Assembly (NCBI GenBank): GCA_021648465.1
Contig: JAKISR010000053.1
Coordinates: 1-13,092, forward strand
DNA length: 13,092 bases
Reading direction: 5' to 3'
Source of the DNA: Sulfurimonas sp.
GTDB lineage: Bacteria; Campylobacterota; Campylobacteria; Campylobacterales; Sulfurimonadaceae
Shown: piece by piece, positions 1 to 7,859 of the stretch
Layout of the letters: the number at the start of each line of letters is the position of its first letter
Position numbering within the stretch: position 1 is the stretch's first letter
Position numbers and translations under genes: made by a program
The notes under the pieces: generated by a model
What the model saw: the letters and a program-made list of their open reading frames with translations, nothing else
Database searches by the model: none
What the model was told of the DNA's origin: nothing

Positions 1-126
1 TACTAAGGATGGAGTCAAAAATATGTAAAGTATGATTTTATAGCCTAATTTGGTGCTTCTGGATTCAAAAAAAGATGAGTTTCTTATAAGTTTAGAGGTG
101 TCGGCAAAGTTATGGAATTATTTGGG
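1..126. repeat. Left arm of a 126-bp perfect inverted repeat
   Basis: Bases 1-126 are the exact reverse complement of 12966-13091; base i pairs with base 13092-i and the match breaks at 127 (A) against 12965 (A). No mismatch was found. The arm meets the window edge, so the true repeat may be longer. On the plus strand it holds only short broken frames (for example 44-142, 32 codons without an ATG), and no transposase or insertion-sequence end is recognisable. Bases 127-196, between the arm and the symporter gene, show no confident promoter or RNA. The arm is either a genuine dispersed repeat or an assembly overlap at contig ends. Confidence 0.9.
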
Positions 127-196
127 AAATATATTGTATTAAGCCTATATTTGATAATATCCATGTAATTAAATTTCTCTAATTAAAGTTCATATA

Positions 197-1423
197 ATGA
201 TACAAAAAATTAAAAAATACTCTACTACAAATACCTTGGTAATATTAGGAATTATTTTAGGTATTGCCTTTGGAAGTTTTCTACCAGAAATTGCACTTAA
301 ACAACAAGTTATTGGACAAGTTTTTATTAGTTTTTTAAAAATGTTAGTTGTGCCTTTAGTATTTTCTAGTATATATATTGCAATTATGGGTCTTGGTAGT
401 TTAAATGATTTAAAAATTATAGGTTTTAGAACCATTGCTCTTTATCTTTTAACCACTGCATTAGCCGTCTTATTGGCCATTATTGTAATGAATATAGCTC
501 CTATTGGAGAACCAACACCTCTTGATGGCTTGGAGTATGCAAAAGCATCCCAGATAGCTCCTTTTTCATTTCAAACTATGATATTAAGCTTTATCCCTAC
601 AAATATTTTCAACTCTCTAGCAGAAGGGTCAATGATGCAAATTATAGTCTTCTCAATTTTATTTGCTATAGCATCAATGCATATACACGCAGATAGACAA
701 GCTTTGATGTTAGATTTTTTTACAGGTGTTACAAATGCGATGCTTATAATGGCTGAGTGGATTATAAAACTTACACCTATTGGTGTTTTTAGTCTTATAT
801 CTTATGTTATTGCTGATCAAGGTGTTGGAGTTATTCTGGAACTATGGAAATATGTTTTAATGGTTTTAGTGGTTTTAGTTATTCATGCTCTTATAACTCT
901 TCCAGCAGTTTTAGCACTATTTGGTCGTGTAAATCCTTTTAAATACTTAGCAACTATCCGTGAAGCGCCTATCATGGCTTTTTCAACTGCTTCAAGTGCC
1001 GCAACTCTTCCAGTTTCTATGCGTATTGTTGAAACTAAGGGTGGTGTTAGTAAAAAACATGCATCTTTTGTGCTGCCTCTTGGTGCTACAGTATCCATGG
1101 ATGGAACAGCGGCATACCTTACAATTGCTGTTTTATATATTTCTCACTTAGCTGGTGTAGAGTTAAACTTTATGGATCAAGTTTTACTTGGAGTTACTGT
1201 TGTTGCACTTAGTGTTGGTGTCGCAGCATTACCAAGTGCTTCTTTGGTTATGATGGTAGTTATTTTAAATCAGATTGGTCTTCCAGTAGAGTATATTGCT
1301 CTTATTGTTGCTGTAGATAGAATACTTGATATGGCAAGAACATCATTAAATGTTACTTCCGATTTAGTAGTTGTAAAAATTATTGACCAACTACAAAGAT
1401 TTAAAAATCAAAAAAGTGTATAA
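197..1423 (+). CDS. Dicarboxylate/amino acid:cation symporter (DAACS/GltP family)
   Basis: A 408-aa inner-membrane secondary transporter that imports acidic amino acids or C4-dicarboxylates with Na+ or H+. The family signatures are in order: serine-rich hairpin HP1 FSTASSAATLP (262-272); SMDGT (300-304), the NMDGT cation/substrate motif of TM7 with Ser for Asn; HP2 VAALPSAS (342-349); and TM8 DRILDMARTSLNVTSD (374-389). TM8 reproduces the GltPh spacing, with D374, D378, R381, T382, N385 and D389 at the positions of GltPh D390, D394, R397, T398, N401 and D405. The arginine favours an acidic substrate. Length is normal for the family. The ATG has only a weak upstream TAAAG. The gene lies next to the repeat arm, faces away from the denitrification genes, and has no evident functional link to them. 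Glutamate, aspartate and C4-dicarboxylate cannot be told apart from sequence. Confidence 0.93.
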   Translation: MIQKIKKYSTTNTLVILGIILGIAFGSFLPEIALKQQVIGQVFISFLKMLVVPLVFSSIYIAIMGLGSLNDLKIIGFRTIALYLLTTALAVLLAIIVMNIAPIGEPTPLDGLEYAKASQIAPFSFQTMILSFIPTNIFNSLAEGSMMQIIVFSILFAIASMHIHADRQALMLDFFTGVTNAMLIMAEWIIKLTPIGVFSLISYVIADQGVGVILELWKYVLMVLVVLVIHALITLPAVLALFGRVNPFKYLATIREAPIMAFSTASSAATLPVSMRIVETKGGVSKKHASFVLPLGATVSMDGTAAYLTIAVLYISHLAGVELNFMDQVLLGVTVVALSVGVAALPSASLVMMVVILNQIGLPVEYIALIVAVDRILDMARTSLNVTSDLVVVKIIDQLQRFKNQKSV

Positions 1424-1453
1424 TTTCTTAAAAAAATATTATTAGGAATAAAA

Positions 1454-2155
1454 ATGTTTAAATATATATTAGTTGGATTATTTATGTTATTAAATCTACA
1501 AGCAGATACAAATAATGCTTTAGAAGCTTTTAAAAATAAAGAATACTCAAAAGCTTTTAAACTTTATGAGAAAAATGCAAAAGATGGAAATGCAAAAGCA
1601 CAGAGCGCACTTAGCTATCTATACTCAAACGGTTTAGGTACCAATAAAGATTCAAAAAAAGCGATTTATTGGCTGCAAAAAGCTGCTGATAATGACAACA
1701 GTACATCACAATATGATTTGGGGATGATGTATCTAAATGGAAGTAGTGTTTCTAAAGACTCAACAAAAGCTTTTGATTTATTAACTAAATCATCTAAAGC
1801 AAATAACCCTAATGCTCAATTTAATTTAGCACTAATGCATTATAACGGGGATGCTACAGATATAAATGTTACTAAAACAGCTGAATTATTAGAGAGTGCT
1901 GCTAAACAAGGGCATGAAGGTGCCATTCAAAATATTGGTCGTATTTATATGCAACTTTTAAAGTTTAAAGAAGCTGCTATTTGGCTTGAAAAAAATGCTT
2001 TAAATGGTGATGAAAGTGTATATTATTTATTAGCAGAGATATATTGTGAGCTTGATAAATTTCCAAAAGCTAAAAAATGGGCACAAAAATCTATAGATAT
2101 CGGAAATAAAGATGCTAAAGAGCTTTATAAAAAGTACAATTTAGCTAATTTTTAA
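1454..2155 (+). CDS. Secreted Sel1-like/TPR repeat protein
   Basis: A 233-aa protein with a probable Sec signal peptide (residues 1-17, hydrophobic, LQA before D18). The rest is helical repeats: a TPR-like unit at about 19-46, then Sel1-type units of about 36 residues near 47-82, 83-118 and 119-154, followed by degenerate units to about 220. The Sel1 signature is visible as A.YLYSNGLGTNKDSKKAIYWLQKAA and its relatives MMYLNGSSVSKDSTKAFDLL and LMHYNGD....TKTAELLESAA. Such proteins are usually periplasmic or secreted protein-binding scaffolds; in Helicobacter the cysteine-rich versions are Hcp proteins, but the disulfide-forming cysteines are absent here. AGGA lies 7 nt before the ATG. The gene starts 30 nt after the symporter stop, so the two may be co-transcribed. 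It converges on the response regulator with 11 bp between stops and no convincing terminator. Partner unknown. Confidence 0.85.
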   Translation: MFKYILVGLFMLLNLQADTNNALEAFKNKEYSKAFKLYEKNAKDGNAKAQSALSYLYSNGLGTNKDSKKAIYWLQKAADNDNSTSQYDLGMMYLNGSSVSKDSTKAFDLLTKSSKANNPNAQFNLALMHYNGDATDINVTKTAELLESAAKQGHEGAIQNIGRIYMQLLKFKEAAIWLEKNALNGDESVYYLLAEIYCELDKFPKAKKWAQKSIDIGNKDAKELYKKYNLANF

Positions 2156-2166
2156 TATAAGCTCGA

Positions 2167-2856
2167 TTAAGCAGGTATTATTTTATATCCTGCTCCATAT
2201 ATATTATGAATAACATCATTTGGTATCTTTATTCGTAATCTTTTCATTAAAGATGTTATAGAATTTGATGAAAACTTTTTTTTCTCCTTACCTTGCACAA
2301 GGTATTCAAAAATATCTTGTGCACTAAAACTATGATTTGGCTTTGAAAACAATAATCTAAGGAGTAAATTTTCTTTATTTCCTAGCTCTATCTCTTGTTT
2401 ATTGTTCCATAAGGTACTTGTATTAATATTCCAATAAATATTGTCATTAATATAGATTCTTTTTTCAATATTTCTAATCAAATCTGCTGTTTTAAAAAGT
2501 ACATTTTTAAATTCATCATTTTTTATTGGCTTTATTAAATATGTTTCTAAGTGAAGCTTAACTGCATGAAGAAGCTTATCTTGTTCTGAATGAGCACTCA
2601 TTATAATTATCTTTGTTTTATTATCTTTTTCTCTGATTTTTGAAACTAAACTAAGTCCATCTAAATTAGGCATATTAATATCTGTTAAAATAATACTTGG
2701 GCTTTTCTGCTTATATATTTCATAAGCTTGTATTCCACATGATGCTTTATAAACTTTAACAAAAAATATCTCTATATATTCGCTGATAGATTCTAATAAT
2801 TCTAGCTCATCTTCTACTATTAAAATTGATATATCTTTTATTTTCTCAGGTATCAT
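2167..2856 (-). CDS. OmpR/PhoB-type response regulator
   Basis: A 229-aa two-component DNA-binding regulator. The receiver domain (about 9-125) has the acidic pair E15/D16, phospho-acceptor D59 in LTDINMP, the switch residue S87 in MSAHS and the conserved K109 in IKPI. The output domain (about 133-229) is a winged helix of the Trans_reg_C type, with a recognition-helix region SLMKRLRIKIP (202-212) and the C-terminal hairpin NIYGAGYKI (218-226). It is the last gene of block A. Its ATG lies inside the end of the kinase gene with 11 bp shared (ATGATACCTGA), which indicates translational coupling and a cognate pair. The regulon is not visible; local targets are possible, but the boxes found at the two nir/nor promoters look like CRP/FNR sites rather than OmpR direct repeats. 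Confidence 0.93.
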   Translation of the reverse strand: MIPEKIKDISILIVEDELELLESISEYIEIFFVKVYKASCGIQAYEIYKQKSPSIILTDINMPNLDGLSLVSKIREKDNKTKIIIMSAHSEQDKLLHAVKLHLETYLIKPIKNDEFKNVLFKTADLIRNIEKRIYINDNIYWNINTSTLWNNKQEIELGNKENLLLRLLFSKPNHSFSAQDIFEYLVQGKEKKKFSSNSITSLMKRLRIKIPNDVIHNIYGAGYKIIPA

Positions 2857-4351
2857 TCTTCATCTTTATTATAAATTTAGCTCCATTATTACTATTCTTT
2901 ACACTTAGTGTACCATTCATGTTGTCTTCTATAATCATTCTTGCTATATGTAAGCCAAGTCCTGTTCCCATTGATTTATGTTTAGTTGTAAAATATGGAT
3001 CAAAAATTTTACTTAAATTTTCCTCTTTTATGCCCCCACAATCATCAAGAATACTAAGAATTGTGTATTTTTTATCTTTTCTTAAACAAATTGTAACATT
3101 TATCTTTGTTATATTATTAATAAGCAAGTCATTTATATTTGATAATATAGAGACAATTACTTGAATAAATTCATTTATAAGACCATAATGTTTTTCTTTC
3201 TTATCTACTAAAATATTTATTTTAATATTTTTACTATCTGTAGATATATTTGTTAGATTAATTGCCTTTTGTATCGCATCATAAATACTGAAGTAAAATT
3301 TTCCTTTATTTGGTTTGTAATAATTCATAAAATCTTCAATTGTATCTGACATATAAATTATACGTTTTTCCATTTTTTCTAGCTTATCACTAATCTCTTT
3401 TTTATTAAGCATATCGACACTATTTTTTTCCTTCATTATACCTATCGTACTATTTAAAATTGCTAAAGGTTGTCGCCATTGATGTGCAATATTTTCAATC
3501 ATCTCGCCAATTTCAGCTCTTTTAGATTGCTCAAAAAGTTGTAAATTACGCTCTTTTAAAGCTTGTTTTTTATTTTGAAGCTCTTGTATTATATCTATTA
3601 ACTCTTGATTATATTTTTTCTCTATATAAAGCCCACAATCAAGGTTTTTCATATCTTTAATTAAATTTGAAATATACTTTTTCTCAATTATAGACCCATG
3701 TTGTGGAGCAATTAATTTTATATCTAATTTTTCAATTTTATCTAATGCATAATTGAAAATATCCTTACTAGGCATGTATTCTTGATGAAATTGTTTTGCT
3801 TTATCAAAATATGTCTCATCTGCATAAAATTCCCATGATTCCTCAATTCCACCAAAAATATCACCGGAAAAAAGAACCTTTGTTTTTGGTTCATAACTTA
3901 CAAAAGCACCTGGTGAATGGCAATATGGTGTGGTATAAAAATCTAGTTTAAAGCCACTAGATGTAATCAATTGATTATTATGTTTATCAATCTCATAATA
4001 ACTAGAAGTTACTAAATAGTGTTTTATTAAAACTGACATTCTGGAGTGTGTGACAATTGATAAATCTTTTCTATCAATTAATTTTTCTATCTCTGGAACA
4101 GCCGCTGCTAAATCAGGATCTTGATGATGAAGTATTATATATTTTATTGATTTAATATCAACAATAGTTTTAACTTTTCTAATTGTTTCATTAAACTCAA
4201 GCATTGAGCCTGGATCTATTAAAATCGATTCATCGCCATTTTTAATTAAATAAGGATGACACTGAAACGAGTCATTTTTGAGATGCATTCCTACCCAGTA
4301 GATGCTTGGTGCAATCTCTATAGCAGCAGAAGTGTTATAATCTTTAGGCAT
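2846..4351 (-). CDS. Metallo-beta-lactamase/diiron (ODP-like) sensor histidine kinase
   Basis: A 501-aa fusion. Residues about 10-240 are a flavodiiron-type metallo-beta-lactamase fold: HHQDPDLAAA (75-84), TPYCHSPGAFVSY (141-153), LFSGDIFG (160-167) and IAPQHG (214-219). These align with the flavodiiron HxExDH, LHWPDSM, LFSNDAFG and PSHG motifs. The likely Fe ligands are H76, D78 (Glu in flavodiiron proteins), D80, H145, D164 and H218. No flavodoxin domain follows, so NO or O2 reduction is unlikely and sensing is more plausible. A charged helical linker (about 240-280) leads to a histidine kinase with H290 in IAHQWRQPL, N-box N405, DDCGGI (436-441), KIFDPYFTTK (448-457) and MGTGLGL (461-467). 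No transmembrane segment is seen, so it is cytoplasmic. The ATG at 4351 is chosen over a TTG at 4360 because GAGG sits just before it. It overlaps the methyltransferase by 8 bp and the regulator by 11 bp. The ligand is inferred, not shown. Confidence 0.9.
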   Translation of the reverse strand: MPKDYNTSAAIEIAPSIYWVGMHLKNDSFQCHPYLIKNGDESILIDPGSMLEFNETIRKVKTIVDIKSIKYIILHHQDPDLAAAVPEIEKLIDRKDLSIVTHSRMSVLIKHYLVTSSYYEIDKHNNQLITSSGFKLDFYTTPYCHSPGAFVSYEPKTKVLFSGDIFGGIEESWEFYADETYFDKAKQFHQEYMPSKDIFNYALDKIEKLDIKLIAPQHGSIIEKKYISNLIKDMKNLDCGLYIEKKYNQELIDIIQELQNKKQALKERNLQLFEQSKRAEIGEMIENIAHQWRQPLAILNSTIGIMKEKNSVDMLNKKEISDKLEKMEKRIIYMSDTIEDFMNYYKPNKGKFYFSIYDAIQKAINLTNISTDSKNIKINILVDKKEKHYGLINEFIQVIVSILSNINDLLINNITKINVTICLRKDKKYTILSILDDCGGIKEENLSKIFDPYFTTKHKSMGTGLGLHIARMIIEDNMNGTLSVKNSNNGAKFIIKMKNDT

Positions 4352-5084
4352 TTTCCTCAAACCATTTTAGCTGATCTCTAAGTAGAACAACTTTTCCAAC
4401 TACAATTAGAGCAGGGGTTGGCACATCTTTAGCTTTTTTAACAATATCAGACAAAGTTCCTACAATAACTTTTTGATCTTTAGTAGTTCCTTTTGAAATA
4501 ACTGCTACTGGATAATTACTTGCTTTACCCATCTCCATAAGCTTTTTACTTATCTTTGGAAGATTATGAAGACCCATTAAAAATACGATAGTATCATCTG
4601 TTTTAAATGTTTCCCATGGAATTTGAGATTCTTTTTTATGTGGTGATTCATGTCCGGTTACAACTCTAAAACTAACTGCTACCCCACGATGAGTTACTGG
4701 TATACCTGCATATGCTGGAGCACTAATAGCTGATGTAATCCCAGGAATTACATCAAATTTAATATCTCTATCAAGAAGATATATAGCTTCTTCCCCTCCT
4801 CGACCAAATACAAATGGATCGCCACCTTTAAGACGAACTACATTTTCATACTTTAATGCATTTTGATATATTATTTCATTTATATCATCTTGAGGAACTA
4901 TGTGTTTGCCATCTTCTTTACCAACATAAACAAATTTACAACCATTTTTTGCTTCTTTTAAAATATCTGGATTCGCAAGGCGATCATAAATAATTACATC
5001 TGCTTCTTTTATCACTTTAAGTGCTTTAAGGGTTAATAATTCAATATCCCCTGGACCTGCTCCTGTTAAATAAACTTTACCCAT
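4344..5084 (-). CDS. cobA: Uroporphyrinogen-III C-methyltransferase (SUMT; NirE role)
   Basis: A 246-aa cytoplasmic enzyme that transfers two methyl groups from S-adenosylmethionine to uroporphyrinogen III to give precorrin-2, the entry to siroheme and heme d1. Family motifs: GAGPGD (8-13, SAM-binding loop), VRLKGGDPFVFGRGGEE (83-99), PGITSA (114-119), PVTHR (129-133) and VVTGH (141-145). The length fits a stand-alone SUMT; there is no CysG-type precorrin-2 dehydrogenase/ferrochelatase domain, so that activity must lie elsewhere. Its ATG is fused to the nirF stop as TAATG, with only a GA-rich tract (GAAGAAAA) upstream, so translation probably depends on coupling. Position in a nir operon argues that it works mainly as NirE for heme d1, but siroheme or cobalamin use cannot be excluded. 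Confidence 0.95.
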   Translation of the reverse strand: MGKVYLTGAGPGDIELLTLKALKVIKEADVIIYDRLANPDILKEAKNGCKFVYVGKEDGKHIVPQDDINEIIYQNALKYENVVRLKGGDPFVFGRGGEEAIYLLDRDIKFDVIPGITSAISAPAYAGIPVTHRGVAVSFRVVTGHESPHKKESQIPWETFKTDDTIVFLMGLHNLPKISKKLMEMGKASNYPVAVISKGTTKDQKVIVGTLSDIVKKAKDVPTPALIVVGKVVLLRDQLKWFEENA

Positions 5085-6220
5085 TATTTTTTTTCTTCGT
5101 AAATAAATATACCTGAGGGTTTTTGAATATTAAATATTTCGCGAGACAAATACCACTCTTTTGTATTTATAACTGAAACTTTGTTGGTGTCGTTTACTGA
5201 TATATAAAGATTTGGTTTAATATTTGACCATCTAACATGTAAAACTTTTCCATCAAACTCAAATCTTTTGATAATCTTTAATGTCTTTGTGTCTATAATT
5301 TGAACTATTGGGAATTTATCGCCAGAAAATGTTACAGCCATATATTTTTGATCAGGAGATAAAGCAGTAAAAACTGGTAAACCTTCCATTTCAATATTTT
5401 TAACAAATTTAAAATCAGATGTATAAACTAAAACTTTATTATTTCCAACTGCTGGAATAAATACATAGCCATCACTTATGCTCCAAAACCCAAAATGTGG
5501 GACTTTAAGCACAGGCTTTCTGTCTTCAAGTAAAATATCAATTTTTGAGTATTTCATAGTATCTAAATCCACAACACCATAGAAATTACTTTTAAAAAAA
5601 CCTGTTATAAAATTATTATTTTTAATCATTGCATCAAAAGGCATTACCCCAACATCTTCAAATTCTTTATAAATTTCAAAGTTTGGTTTTCCTTTTCCAG
5701 CATTCTTATCTTTTAATACTGTTATTTTATCGTTATCCATTTGAGAAAATACCAAATAATTTTTGTAAGCCTTAATCCCAACATTTTTAGAGCCTGTTTC
5801 AAATGATTGTAAAAGATTTAAATCTCTATCCAAAATATCTACACTTTTTTTAGCATAATTTGCTACTGCTAGAAAATTTTTGGTTACAGTAAAACCTATC
5901 GCACTATCACTTGTTTTAACCTCTTTAATGATTTTTTCACTTGATGGGTCAAATTTTATAACATAACCATCACGACTAATAACATAACCATCTTTTTCGT
6001 AAAATTTTACAACGCCATGATTCATATTTCGCATGCCTTTTATATGACTTCTAGTCATGCCTTTTTCAATCACTGCAAGTGAACTGCTTTCTCTCTCAAC
6101 AACAAATATTTTTTCATTTGTATTTAACATTGCAAAAATTGGATTTACACCTTTTGCATTAACTGCTGTGTATAACGATGCTATTGTACAAACGCCTACT
6201 AGTATTTTTTTAATTATCAT
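5084..6220 (-). CDS. nirF: NirF, heme d1 biosynthesis beta-propeller protein
   Basis: A 378-aa periplasmic protein of the NirS/NirN/NirF family, in which NirF acts late in heme d1 assembly. It has a Sec signal peptide (1-22, VNA before KG) and then beta-propeller strands throughout, with blade motifs such as KIFVVERESSSLAVIE (37-52), KFDPSSEKIIKEV and ALSPDQKYMAVTFSGD. There is no CxxCH, so it is not NirN or NirS, which carry a cytochrome c domain. The frame is open to an ATG at 6256, but the ATG at 6220 is chosen: it is fused to the nirJ stop (TAATG), has AAGGAAA upstream and begins directly with the signal peptide. Some NirF proteins are lipoproteins; the only early Cys (C11) does not sit in a good lipobox, so signal peptidase I cleavage is more likely. 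Confidence 0.88.
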   Translation of the reverse strand: MIIKKILVGVCTIASLYTAVNAKGVNPIFAMLNTNEKIFVVERESSSLAVIEKGMTRSHIKGMRNMNHGVVKFYEKDGYVISRDGYVIKFDPSSEKIIKEVKTSDSAIGFTVTKNFLAVANYAKKSVDILDRDLNLLQSFETGSKNVGIKAYKNYLVFSQMDNDKITVLKDKNAGKGKPNFEIYKEFEDVGVMPFDAMIKNNNFITGFFKSNFYGVVDLDTMKYSKIDILLEDRKPVLKVPHFGFWSISDGYVFIPAVGNNKVLVYTSDFKFVKNIEMEGLPVFTALSPDQKYMAVTFSGDKFPIVQIIDTKTLKIIKRFEFDGKVLHVRWSNIKPNLYISVNDTNKVSVINTKEWYLSREIFNIQKPSGIFIYEEKK

Positions 6221-7341
6221 TAATGTTTCCTTTTTTCTTCTTCTGTTAAATAACATGATGGATCTTCACTCCACAAATTACCGCTAATAGCATAGGCACG
6301 CGCACGTGACCCACCATTACAGATATCTAATTGTTCACAATCTGCACAGATTCCACCAATTTGTTTTCTTGGATGAATTCTTAACTTATCTAAAAGTTCT
6401 CCACCTTTCCAAATATCACTAAAATTTTGATTTATTATATTTCCAACCATTAATGGAAAAAATGGATCTGGTCTTACATCACCTTCACTATTTATATTTA
6501 ATAGTTTGCGTCCAGCGCTATTACCGCCCCACTTAACAAGTCTCTCTCTCATAGTATTTCTTAACTCTGGATATCTTTTTGCAAATTCATCTAAAAATAA
6601 AATTGAATCCATCTCCATATTTCCGGTTACTATTTCGATATCTTTACCTGTCTCATAATACTCAAATGCTTTTTTAAGAATAAATTCTACAGATGTTCTT
6701 CTTTGCTCTTTAGTTAAGTCCATTTTTAAATTATCTAAACCACGTCCAGAATAAACAAGATGTGATATATATATTTTTGGAATATTTTCTTTTTCAGCTA
6801 AATCAAAAATATATTCTAATGAATTTATAGTTTCTTTTGTAATTGTAAAACGGATGCCAACTTTTGCACCTGTCGCACTTGAAAGCTGTACAGCCTTAAG
6901 CGTCTCTTTAAAAGCACCTTTTAAACCACGAAAATAATCATGTGTTGGTTCATCTCCATCTATACTTATTCCAATATAATTAAATGTATCTACTATGCGT
7001 TGCACGTTGTTTTTTGTAAAATATAGCCCGTTACTGGAAAGATAAGTAATAATTCCGTTTTCCTTACAAAAATCAGCTATTTCAAAAAGATCTTTTCTTG
7101 TAAGAGGCTCTCCCCCAGAGAATATAATAAACTTAATCCCATTTTCCTTCATCTCTAAAATGGTTTTTTTGATTTGTGGTGTAGTAAGAGTGTCAATTTC
7201 ATCTAAGGTTGACTTTGAATAGCAATGGAGGCATGAAAGATTACATCTGTTTGTAAAATTCCATATAGCAATAGACCCATTAAGTATTCTTTCTGGTTTT
7301 TTCTCTACCACTGATGATATTAGATTAGATAATCTAAACAT
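6220..7341 (-). CDS. nirJ: NirJ, radical SAM enzyme of heme d1 biosynthesis
   Basis: A 373-aa cytoplasmic radical SAM/SPASM-type enzyme. C33, C37 and C40 in CNLSCLHCY bind the SAM-coordinating [4Fe-4S] cluster, and FSGGEPLTRKDL (74-85) is the family's GGE SAM-binding motif. A second cluster is expected at C332, C335, C341 and C363 (CX2CX5CX21C), the arrangement of NirJ, where it takes part in converting propionate side chains of the isobacteriochlorin to the keto groups of heme d1. The related Ahb enzymes of alternative heme synthesis share this layout; the nir context supports NirJ. It starts at an ATG fused to the nirC-like stop and ends at a TAA fused to nirF's ATG (both TAATG), so it is translationally coupled on both sides. 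Confidence 0.94.
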   Translation of the reverse strand: MFRLSNLISSVVEKKPERILNGSIAIWNFTNRCNLSCLHCYSKSTLDEIDTLTTPQIKKTILEMKENGIKFIIFSGGEPLTRKDLFEIADFCKENGIITYLSSNGLYFTKNNVQRIVDTFNYIGISIDGDEPTHDYFRGLKGAFKETLKAVQLSSATGAKVGIRFTITKETINSLEYIFDLAEKENIPKIYISHLVYSGRGLDNLKMDLTKEQRRTSVEFILKKAFEYYETGKDIEIVTGNMEMDSILFLDEFAKRYPELRNTMRERLVKWGGNSAGRKLLNINSEGDVRPDPFFPLMVGNIINQNFSDIWKGGELLDKLRIHPRKQIGGICADCEQLDICNGGSRARAYAISGNLWSEDPSCYLTEEEKRKH

Positions 7342-7646
7342 TATTTGCCTTTATACGATAAAACATAATTAGAAATAGCATCTAGCTCTTTAGCATTTAG
7401 TTTTAACTTTGTCATTACTGTTCTTTTATATCCAAAACTTTCATACATCGAATCAGGTGTTATAATGTAAGCTTGTATCTCTTTATACGTACGCTTAGAA
7501 GCAATTTCATTAAACGGTGGTCCAAAGGCTACGGCAGTTTGATGATGACAGCCCCAACAATAAGTTTCAAAAACTTTTTTTCCGTCCATATTATCTGCTA
7601 ACAATGCAGAAACAATTCCTAAGATAATTAATACTATTTTTTTCAT
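7341..7646 (-). CDS. nirC: Small periplasmic c-type cytochrome, NirC-like
   Basis: A 101-aa protein with a Sec signal peptide (about 1-17, SALLA before DN) and one class I cytochrome c domain. Heme is bound through C30 and C33 of CWGCH, with H34 as proximal ligand; M78 in TVMTKLKL is the likely distal ligand, set as in NirC/c55x proteins without the usual MP pair. NirC-type cytochromes donate electrons in heme d1 maturation or to NirS. It is the first gene of block A, downstream of the predicted promoter at 7691-7732 with a 5' leader of about 40 nt, and its stop is fused to the nirJ ATG. The name rests on size and gene order; a generic electron-carrier cytochrome is the alternative. Confidence 0.78.
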   Translation of the reverse strand: MKKIVLIILGIVSALLADNMDGKKVFETYCWGCHHQTAVAFGPPFNEIASKRTYKEIQAYIITPDSMYESFGYKRTVMTKLKLNAKELDAISNYVLSYKGK

Positions 7647-7690
7647 TTCATTTTCTTTTATTTATATATAATTTAATCATTTGTGCTTGA

Positions 7691-7732
7691 ATTATAGCGT
7701 ATAAAAACAACAGGATTATTAACTAAAATCAA
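7691..7732 (-). promoter_or_regulatory. nirC-operon promoter with CRP/FNR-type box at -41.5
   Basis: Read on the minus strand, TTGAT-TTTA-GTTAA (7732-7719) is followed by 22 nt and then TATAAT (7696-7691). With TATAAT at -12 to -7, the palindrome is centred at -41.5, the class II activation position of CRP/FNR regulators. The half-sites mix the FNR (TTGAT) and NssR (GTTAA) forms. The rest of 7647-7828 is AT-rich and shows no gene. Confidence 0.7.
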
Positions 7733-7828
7733 GATTTTATAATTATATTTTTTATTTTATAAAAAATTAATATTTGAGAGATGTAAGATTGTTTAATAAA
7801 TTTAGGGAATATTTTTATGGATAATAAA

Positions 7829-7852
7829 TTTCTCTCTCAAAAGAGAGAGAAA
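7829..7852 (-). terminator. Probable terminator downstream of nirS
   Basis: A 10-bp perfect stem, TTTCTCTCTC and GAGAGAGAAA, with a 4-nt loop. In the direction of nirS transcription it is followed by TTTATTAT, a loose U-rich tract. It lies about 60 nt past the nirS stop and before the nirC promoter, so it separates block B from block A. The stem is only moderately GC-rich, so readthrough is possible. Confidence 0.65.
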
Positions 7853-7859
7853 GTGCAGT

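Noticed and set aside
44..142. A 32-codon frame in the left repeat arm (KKDEFLISLEVSAKLWNYLG)
   Set aside because: It has no start codon and no ribosome-binding site, and is bounded by close stops; it is too short to call a gene. It could be part of a larger interrupted gene, but nothing in the window supports that.
4352..4360. TTG start for the sensor kinase, adding three residues
   Set aside because: The ATG at 4351 has GAGG directly upstream, whereas the TTG has no such site.
6221..6256. Longer NirF starting at 6256
   Set aside because: It would put a dozen charged residues before the signal peptide and overlap nirJ by 37 bp. The ATG at 6220 has a good ribosome-binding site and the TAATG junction seen elsewhere in the operon.
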